From Ochotona curzoniae (lineage: Eukaryota; Chordata; Mammalia; Lagomorpha; Ochotonidae), in the NCBI RefSeq assembly GCF_017591425.1, contig NW_024467104.1:2480001-2544000 (forward strand): a stretch of DNA of 64,000 bases, in the 5' to 3' direction. The notes beneath the pieces were generated by a model. The model was given only the letters and a program-made list of their open reading frames with translations. It searched no databases and was not told where the DNA came from. Position numbers and translations under genes: made by a program. Positions 56,645 to 64,000 of this stretch are shown piece after piece; the first letter of the stretch is position 1, and the number at the start of each line of letters is the position of its first letter.

Positions 56645-57859
56645 GATGGGCCAGTGTAAAATGTATCATTCCGTAGTTTCTGCATCTTCTCTGTCTTCTT
56701 TGTCATTTTGTGAAAGCTCTTCTTGACAACCTTGCTTAAAGTTGCATCCAAATTTCCCATCTTTTTTTTCTGGCTTATTTTTCTATATAAAACTTGTTGC
56801 CATCTGGTGTAATAGGTGACTTACGTATGTATTAATTAGTGTTTAATCCTACAACTGGATAGTATGTTACATAAGACTAAACATTCTTAGCTATGGACTT
56901 CATTCTATGTGGCCAGTGACTGGGAACGTGTCCAATATGTCAATGGTATTCTGTAAGTATTTGTTGAATGCGTAAACAAATTAAGTTTCAACCTCATCAG
57001 TCCTGGGGTATTTTTTAAACCTGTCACATGAGTTTATACTCTTTATAGAACTATAGTTTTGAGGACACAATTCCTGGCTGGCTAGCCACCATGTTGTCTT
57101 CATCACTAGTACCTGCTGGATCCAGTACCTTGCCTGGCATAACGAACACTTGATGCATAATGTAAACATATTTGGAAAATCATGAAGCTATGTATAAACG
57201 CAACTTCTGTTTTTATCCAAATATTTTCTTTTTAAAATTGCCTTATTATTTTTGAGAACTAATGATAGTTGTAATAAAAACTGGTAACAACTAACATTTA
57301 TGATGCATTATTAACTTCCAGGAGCTACAGTAAGCTTTCAATAGGTATTATCTCATGTCATTTGTAAGACATTTCTATTAGCTATGCTCTAGTGTTATTT
57401 TTGCTTTCTAAGTAGATGAGACACTTAAAATTAAGAGAGATTGTTTTTCCTGGTTATATTAAGTCGATCCTGAGCGTACTATGGAATGCTCAATAAATCA
57501 CTCATTTGCAATTCATTGCAATTGGACTTTATTTTCCTTTTATCTGGTGAAGAAAAGTGAAAAGTTCAATATGTGGGGGTACAAGGTATTCAACAACAAC
57601 ATTTTCTTTGTTACCCTTTTGTTTTAATGCTGGAAAATAAAACACCCCAAGTACTGGGGCGGTTGGGAGGCTGGGTGTGGCTTCTCTTCTTGTTTTCCCC
57701 CTTTCCCCAGAAACAGGAAGAAGAAATAGAAAACTTGGAAATTATGATCACACTTACTTTTCCCTAACCCTTGATTCTTTCTACCCTGATCAACTATGTA
57801 AGCATCATCAAACCAAACATTAAAAATAAAAAAGATATTACTCAAAAGATGTGGTTGAA
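56645..57859. other. 3' flank of the OR9Q2-like gene
   Basis: Likely holds the 3' UTR. AATAAA hexamers occur at 57273-57278 and 57492-57497, 630-850 bases after the stop, but neither stands out. Old MIR/L2-like snippets may lie around 56940-57170. No other gene. Confidence 0.4.
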
Positions 57860-58200
57860 ATTCTGGTTTGCTAAAATAAAAATGGTAGCTTTATTGAGGT
57901 TTATCTGAATGCAATAAGATTTACATATTTAATTGCATAGTTTCATGTTTGGACATGTGAACACACATTCATCATGCAGACTTCTTATAGATGTCCTTTT
58001 GATTCCTACTTGGTTGAGAGTGTTTTAGAAAACAGAAGTGGGCTTTAGATTATTAAACAATTTTCTGTATCTATTGAGATGGTCATATACTTTTACTTCT
58101 GCTTAGCAACATACGTATAATATAATTTGATTTACAATAAATGTTCCCTTTATTTCTGAAATGAACCACACTTGATCATCATATATTATTCTTTGCACAA
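57860..58200 (-). repeat. Old L1 fragment (antisense)
   Basis: The left part resembles an old L1 3' region ('tagctttattgaggtttatctg', 'tgaacacacattcatcatgcag'). The right part (58020-58200) is antisense L1 ORF2 text ('ctgtatctattgagatggtcat', 'cacttgatcatcatatattatt'). Heavily diverged. Confidence 0.55.
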
Positions 58201-58804
58201 TCAAAGTAAGCGGAAGACAGTTCAGGTAATTTTTAGATATTAAAAAAATTCACATATGGTGCTGTGTAAAAGCTGTATGTCAATTTTAAAAGAGGTTTTG
58301 GTACTGAGTCATTTAAGTTCCTTTGCTAAATGACAATGCAGAGAAAAATGGAAAAACTTTGCCAGTGCAAGACAGAAGAATTCTGAAGAGGCAGTTTCAT
58401 TTGGATTTTGATGCTAAAGGAGAACAGCTTTCCAGCTAGCTGGGGAGGATATAGATCATAACAGACAATTCCCAGCAGTAATATGTTGGCTTACCTATGG
58501 TGTTTGAAACAGCTGCTCCCTCTTTGTTTGAAAATTTTCCTTTTTTTTTTTTTTTGTCTTGGGCATTACTTCACCCTCATACTTGGAGTCTGTCTGGGCT
58601 GAGTTGCAACTCTTGCTCTCTCTATGCATTTACTTCTCTGATCATTTCATTTAGTTTCATGACTTCAATAAAATTTACCACGGGCTACAAGATTCATCCT
58701 GGAAAGGTTTCCAAGTAACTCCGTGACAATGTTGATGTATCTCCTGCCTACTCTGCCCTAGTCCTGACCACCTGCCCTGCTCTGAGAAAGGCAAACCTGT
58801 TCTC
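58201..58804. other. Intergenic, no gene recognised
   Basis: Non-coding. A T-run is at 58542-58554. No named repeat or gene. Confidence 0.4.
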
Positions 58805-59040
58805 AGATGCGCTACCCAAATGATCACAATGGCCAGGGCTGGATCAGGCCAAAACAGGAGGCAGGGACTTCACTGGGTCTCCCACGTGGATACCAGGGTT
58901 CCCTTTCTTGAGTGATCTTTCTTTGCTTTCCCAGGGGCATAGTAAGAGACTGAATAGGAACTGGAGCAGCCAAGACTCAAATGGGCACCCAAACAGTAGA
59001 GGAAGAGGGTTAACCTGGTACACTACACCACTGTCACCCC
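58805..59040 (-). repeat. CSINE lacking its tail
   Basis: Antisense body and head: 'cccaaatgatcacaatggccagg', 'gggtctcccacgtggatacc', 'gaataggaactggagcagcc', head complement 'ctacaccactgtcacccc'. The tail third is missing. Confidence 0.7.
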
Positions 59041-60279
59041 ACATCAGGAAGTTTGAATCCACTCTTCCTTTCCTTGGGAATGTCTCTAGATCTTCTTAAG
59101 ACTCATCCCCTCATCTCACTCAATTCTCAGTTTAGTTGCTTAAGACAGACTTTTCCCAACTCCTGGAACCTTCCACCTAACATAGCTATTCCCTCCTCTT
59201 TATCTGACTCCATCTCTGCTTTACTTTTTTACCTTCTTACTACCTCATATTGTATCAATTTATCATCAATCATTATCTGTCTCATGAACTATGAAAGAAA
59301 AGCAAAAAAGTTAATTGACATTGACTTACTTCTATTTCCTGATCAATAAATGCTATATTTTTGTTTAGTGAATAAATATTTGCTGACATATATCGTACAA
59401 AGTTTATATGTTAAATTTCATAAGACATACCTAATGTGTAAAGATTTTTATTCTTTCTATGCACTCCTCTTGCATTTATATTAGCTACAACTAGATGATG
59501 GAAGTTTTATTTAGTTTATTCATAAAATCACATATTTCTTTTCTCAGATATGGCTCATACAAAAGAGTTACAGTGAAAATTCAGTGGATTATGCTTTGTA
59601 TAAAATCTTTATGTTGCTTCAATTTCAATGACATCAATTATTGACCAAATATCACCTTTGCTTATCAAATCTTATTAGTGTTACATTTATTGATTTTTAA
59701 GTTTTTCTGTTTAGTTTTAGAGTACATTGAAGTTACGGACTGTAAATAATTCATGATTTGAATTCCAGAGCCCAAATCAGGCTGATAAATAGTAGGATGT
59801 TAAGAAATGGTGCTTGGGAATAAAATTGAAGAATGATTCATGAAATATTGTATGTGGATGCATATTTATTTATGTTCTCAGGATCTTCATCCAGGCTGTG
59901 ATTTTCTGTTTTCTTAATTATTTGTCATTAGGGATGTTCTCTATTTGTATGTAAGTCTATCTGTGGCCAAATCAGGCTTCTTCCTACAGATGGAGCTGCA
60001 CCTTGCAGCATCTTGTGAACTCTTCCAGCATCCCACAGAATCCTCAACCCAGACGTTAGAGAGGACGAATGGACAGACCTGCAGGTATGCAGAAAAAAAT
60101 TAAATCACATGACCTTGGTCCAAACATGATGCTTCTTATCTTATAAAGTAGAATAGATGCATTCGGAATAAAGGAAGATAAAATTATAGATCAATCTAAT
60201 TGATAGTTTTGCAACTGAGGTATTTCTGGTGCCATGTTAAGCTTGATGGTTTAGTATAAAAGAAAATAAATTTTATTAA
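59041..60279. other. Intergenic, no gene recognised
   Basis: Strongly AT-rich non-coding sequence. Frames are short and featureless and no named repeat was recognised. Confidence 0.4.
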
Positions 60280-60880
60280 TTTAAAAAGATGTATTTATCT
60301 ATTTTTTATAAAGATTTATTTTTATTATTATTTTTTTTATTGGAAAGGCGGATATACAGAGAGGAGAGACAGAGAGGAAGATCTTCCGTCCGATGATTCA
60401 CTCCCCAAGTGAGCGCAATGGCCGATACTATGCCGATCCAAAGCCAGGAGCCTCTTCCGGGTCTCCCGTGCGGGTGCAGGGTCCCAAAGCTTTGGGCCGG
60501 CCTTGACTGCTTTCCCAGGCCACAGGCGGGGAGCTGGAAGGGAAGTGGGGCTGCCGGGATAGAACTGGCGCCCATATGGGATTCTGGGCGTGCAAGGCGA
60601 GAACCTTAACTACTGCGCCACCGCGTTGGGCCCATCTATTTTTTAAAATGCAGGTGTTGTAGATAATGAAGAACCAGAAACCTGAAGCTTTTTTTCTGAG
60701 TCTTCAGTGTGGGAGTAGGGTATCTAAGGACTTATATCATCCTTCATTGTTTTACCACATCATAAGCAGGGATTTGGATTGGAAGTGGAGCAACCAGAAC
60801 ATGAGTTGGCACTCATATGGAATACTAGCTCTATAGGAGAAGGATTTGCCTACTATGCCACTGAGCTGTCCTCTAAATTT
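60280..60880 (-). repeat. Older CSINE split by a young CSINE
   Basis: The tail complement ('ttaatttaaaaagatgtatttatc') is at 60275-60300. The body and head complement are at 60646-60880 ('gtcttcagtgtgggagtagggt', 'ggattggaagtggagcaacc', 'atgccactgagctgtcctc'). The two parts are one element interrupted by the young SINE at 60309-60633. Confidence 0.75.
60309..60633 (-). mobile_element. Young CSINE nested in an older one
   Basis: An antisense young-type copy very similar to those at 3097 and 28361. It is flanked by the 12-base duplication ATCTATTTTTTA at 60297-60308 and 60634-60645. The B-box has lost a base (GTTCTATCC). It sits in the A/T-rich tail of an older SINE. Confidence 0.93.
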
Positions 60881-61179
60881 CCTTAATATTATATATAAGA
60901 ATTTTTTCCTCTTTAAAATGCCATTCACTATAAAATGCTAAAGCAATGTAGAGTGTAATATAAATTATTTTACTCCATGACCCAACAAAACAACTACAAC
61001 AGTCATATAGGTATGGAATCTTCAAAGAGTTCTTTAAAAATATCTATCACGAAAAAATATGCATGGATTTAAAAATATTTTGCACCAAAATAAATCTATA
61101 ATAACTTGTTACAACATATCTGAATATAATCTAGTTTGAAGCATTTAAGATAAAACACTAGTTTGTAAGTAGCCCCTAT
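60881..61179. other. Intergenic, AT-rich
   Basis: No feature seen. Confidence 0.4.
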
Positions 61180-62480
61180 CAGAAGTACGTGAATTCTAGT
61201 AAAACTGAAGGAAGAACAAACATCGAATTTATAATCAAGCTTGGGAAGAAAAATGATGAAATAAATGATGCCTTAAAAAAGTGTATGGGAACAATGCTTC
61301 AAAGAAATCAGCAGTTCACAAATGAATGGCTTCATTTTTCATTTGTTGCTATTTTTAATATGGAAGATTTACCTAAAGAAAAGACAAAATGATGTTGAAA
61401 ATGAAGCCCTTATAGGGGCAGATCATCCATATAAATTTGCAAGTAATAAATTACTCTTGCTCATGCTATAGTAGAAGTATACAGCAGCCAGCCCCCTAGG
61501 CATCTCAATTGGTACTGCTTGCATAATTATAACTACAAAATTAAAATGGACAATTCTCTGCTCAGTGGGTGCCAACACTGCTCCATAAAGACCAGCTTCA
61601 GACAGGAAATTTCCATGGGAACTGTAAACAAGTGGGGTCAGGATCTGGACATAACCCAGAAATGGCTACTACCAAGAAATGGAAATGATTTATTTAAAGC
61701 AAAGGTACCTGGTGGAAAGCAAAGGTCAGGGTAGCAGTTCTTTAGGATGATTAAGGCCTGTTGCTTATTGACTTTCTTGTGGGCCAAAGACCACTAACAT
61801 GTTCTTATGATGAGACTATCTTAAGAAAACTAGCCAGGAGCTGGTGTGGTGGCTCATGGGCTGGTCTTCCACCTGTAAGTGCTAATATCCCATATGGATG
61901 TGGGTTCAGGTCCCAGACGCTCCACTTCCTACCCAGCTCCCTGCTAGTGGCCTGTCAAGGTAGCAGAGGATGGGCCAAAGCCTTGGGACACAGCACTCAC
62001 GTGGAGGCCAGCAAGAAGCTCCTGGTTCCTAGCTTCAGATTGGCTCCGTTTCAGCTGCTGTAGCCATCTGGGAAGTGAACCAGCAAATAGAAAGTCTTTC
62101 TCTTTCTGTCTCTTTGTCTGTAATCTGACTTTCCAATAAGCTAAAATAAACCTTATGAAAAAAGCCTTAAAAAACTCTGAGAGTCTTCCACCTCTCGGTG
62201 CTGCTGTTCATTGTCAAAAGGACAGTTCTGTGAGAATTTTGATGAAGGATGATCAGAAATCCACCTTACAGTCTTATTTTTCTGCCTCTGACTTTTACAA
62301 AAATTTCTAATTTTAAGAATTGTTTAAAGAACACCATTACCCAATTAATAATGTAAAAAACACTCCTGTCTCTTGATTGGGAATCCAAGAGTTTCCTACT
62401 AAAACACGTGGACTACTGGAAGCAGAGTTTCTGATGTTCCTTGCTGGAGCTGTTAGTAGAACAGGGTAAATGCAAAGGTG
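61180..62480 (+). pseudogene. Mariner-family transposase relic (MARNA-like)
   Basis: A decayed mariner DNA transposon reading on the plus strand. The N-terminal part (61189-61392) encodes 'TNIEFIIKLGKKNDEI..ALKK', like the helix-turn-helix domain of mariner transposases. The central part has 'gtaaacaagtggggtcagg' and 'tcttgtgggccaaagaccac'. After a SINE, the C-terminal part (62177-62480) still shows the catalytic-region text ('cattgtcaaaaggacagtt', 'gatcagaaatccaccttacag'). Many stops and frameshifts, so no functional transposase. Terminal inverted repeats were not located. Confidence 0.75.
61834..62165 (+). mobile_element. CSINE inside the mariner relic
   Basis: Plus strand: 'caggagctggtgtggtggctc' head, 'tcccatatggatgtgggttcagg', 'gggccaaagccttgggacac', 'ctttccaataagctaaaataaa' tail. 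It interrupts the mariner sequence, which continues on its right. Confidence 0.88.
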
Positions 62481-63132
62481 CTTGAGGAACAAAAGAATGT
62501 TCAGTGGCTAGTTTGGTAATTCATTCAAAAGAAGATGAATTTTACATTCTTACTGAGAATTCAAATGAAACTTAGAAATTTTAGATGGTATTGAGAAAAG
62601 CAAGTTTTAGATGGTAGTGAGAAAAGCAAGTTGCTGGTTACATATTTGCTTGTAAAGAGAGTGAATTCTAAGTTTAAAGAAGAGTGAAAAATTATTTTAT
62701 GTTGAAGATAAATGAATCTAGTTTGCTGCGACAAATATACTACAGTAGAAATCCGTGGAGTTAGTTAATAAAAGAAGAAATACTTAGTGATTAATGAGTA
62801 TTATATAGCTGATATGATGATAGCTGGTTCATACATATGTTCACTTAGTTACAAATAGGTTTGGGGAGTTAGGATTACTGTTGCTGTTTGCAGATAAGGA
62901 AAATCGGTTTGCACATTCAAATAATTCTCTTAGGTGACATGGCTGGCTCACAACCTGCTGCAAAGCCAGGTTTTAGGATCAAATATTTTTCCTCTTTATT
63001 TCACCGCAATTATTAGAGAAAAATTTATAAATGCATTAGTGATAGTCAGCTACTAAGTTGGAAATAATTAAGATAATTTGGACAAGACTCTTCTGACCTG
63101 CTACAGTGTATGTTATTACTAATCTATTATTT
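62481..63132. other. Intergenic; 26-base tandem duplication
   Basis: Non-coding and AT-rich. A 26-base unit is repeated head to tail at 62579-62604 and 62605-62630. A MIR-like fragment may lie at 62880-62980 ('gcagataaggaaaatcgg'). Confidence 0.45.
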
Positions 63133-63527
63133 TAATTTTAAACAGTTGTTTCATTTGAAAGACAGAGTGACCTACACACATACGGGGGAGAGGGAGAGTG
63201 AAGAAGAGAGAGGGAGAGAGAGAAAAAGAGAGAGAGAAAGAGAGAGAGAAAGAGATATCTATTATCTACTGATTCAATCCCTAAATGACAACAAACAGAG
63301 CTGAGCTGATATGGAGCCCACAGCCTGGAACCAGGAACTTTTCCCACATCTCTCCAGGTGGGTGGCAAGGTCTCAAGTATCTGGGCCATTTCCCACTGTC
63401 TTCTTAGGCACATTAGCCAGGAGCTGGGAAGCAAAGTTGAACAGTTGGAACTTGAGCTGAATTTCTGATATGGAATGCTAACATTCCAGGTTGTGGCTTA
63501 GCATGCTGCGTCACAATGCTGACCAAG
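63133..63527 (-). mobile_element. CSINE (older type) with expanded (GA)n
   Basis: Antisense: 'tgtttcatttgaaagacagag' tail, an imperfect GA tract at 63187-63256, 'aacttttcccacatctctcc', 'ggcacattagccaggagctggg', head complement 'cgtcacaatgctgaccaag'. Confidence 0.82.
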
Positions 63528-63684
63528 CCACAGAGTATTTTAGCGGCTCATGTGAAAGATTTTTCCCCCCTTTAATCTGATAGCATTTAGAGTCACAAAA
63601 CTGCAGTGCTGGAGTGGAACTCAGGACTTATGTGGTTCCTTGATTTGTTATCATATCAGATTCACTCAAAGAGTGTTTTGTTTT

Positions 63685-64000
63685 TTTTAAAAAGTTATTT
63701 ATTTGAGAGGCAGAAACAGAGATAGAGACAGATGGACAGTGAGATAGATGCAGATATTTCCACCCAATGGGTCACTTCCCGAGCGCCTACAATACCCTGG
63801 TCTGGGCTGGGTTGAAGCTGGGGGTTAGGAACTCAATCCAGGTTTCCCTTGTGGGTGTCAGGAACTCAATTAACTGAGTCCTCACTGGCTCCCAATGGTC
63901 TGTATCAGTGGGACGCTGGAATCAGGAGAAGGAGCTGGGAGCCAGACTGAGGGAATCAAATGTGGGAGGCAGAAACCCCGACTGGCGCCTTCACCACTGG
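63685..64000 (-). mobile_element. CSINE, cut by the window end
   Basis: Antisense: 'aaaagttatttatttgagagg' tail, 'gggtcacttcccgagcgcct', 'ggaactcaatccaggtttccc', 'ggagctgggagccagactg' and the start of the head complement 'ggcgccttcaccactgg' at the window edge. Same subtype as the copy at 19810-20176. Confidence 0.82.

Noticed and set aside
57273..57497. AATAAA hexamers after the OR9Q2-like gene as its polyadenylation site
   Set aside because: They lie 630-850 bases downstream with no distinctive GU-rich element close by, so I did not list them as a supported site.
61189..61392. 67-codon frame as a stand-alone small gene
   Set aside because: It is the N-terminal remnant of the mariner transposase; the sequence downstream continues the same transposon in broken form.

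Overview
This window is mammalian nuclear DNA. It has large AT-rich intergenic spaces, three intronless seven-transmembrane olfactory receptor (OR) coding exons, and many retroposons. The dominant SINE is the lagomorph tRNA-derived CSINE, seen in about 30 full or partial copies on both strands. Three copies (3097-3443, 28361-28679, 60309-60633) look young and have recognisable target-site duplications. Their CSINE type, with the tail block reading 'ggcggatacacagagagg' in reverse, suggests pika (Ochotona) rather than rabbit. That species call is inference.

The only intact protein-coding genes are three plus-strand family-9 OR genes. An OR9I/OR9L-type gene lies at 5896-6837, an OR9Q1-like gene at 42528-43442 and an OR9Q2-like gene at 55700-56644. 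Each follows a convincing 3' splice site, as expected for ORs with non-coding 5' exons. From memory of the human OR cluster on 11q12.1, the order OR9I/OR9L - OR9Q1 - OR9Q2 is conserved. The OR9Q1-like gene has GTG where its usual start codon should be. The next in-frame ATG, in an ideal Kozak context, would give a protein lacking the N-terminal glycosylation sequon.

Region by region: 1-5.8 kb is non-coding DNA with MIR, SINE and L1 fragments. The first OR follows at 5.9 kb. 7-18 kb holds L2, MaLR and SINE repeats, a U6 snRNA pseudogene (about 13.0 kb) and a near full-length processed pseudogene of B3GNT2 (16.8-17.9 kb). 19-26 kb holds an L1 5' UTR and an old antisense L1. 26-42 kb is dense in SINEs and L1 pieces. 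The OR9Q1-like gene is followed by a young L1 with a classical 5' inversion (45.9-48.4 kb) inserted in a SINE tail. MER5-type DNA transposons and the OR9Q2-like gene follow. The last 7 kb contains a nested SINE pair and a mariner-family DNA transposon relic split by a SINE.

I found no prokaryote-type system, CRISPR array or new multi-gene system. The more notable observations are the OR9Q1 start change, an overlapping upstream ORF and a joined acceptor/donor motif at OR9Q2, the nearly gapless L1 inversion, an internally inverted SINE, and the B3GNT2 and mariner relics. Repeat-family names come from recognising consensus sequence by eye, so boundaries are approximate (about 10-40 bases) unless target-site duplications are given.
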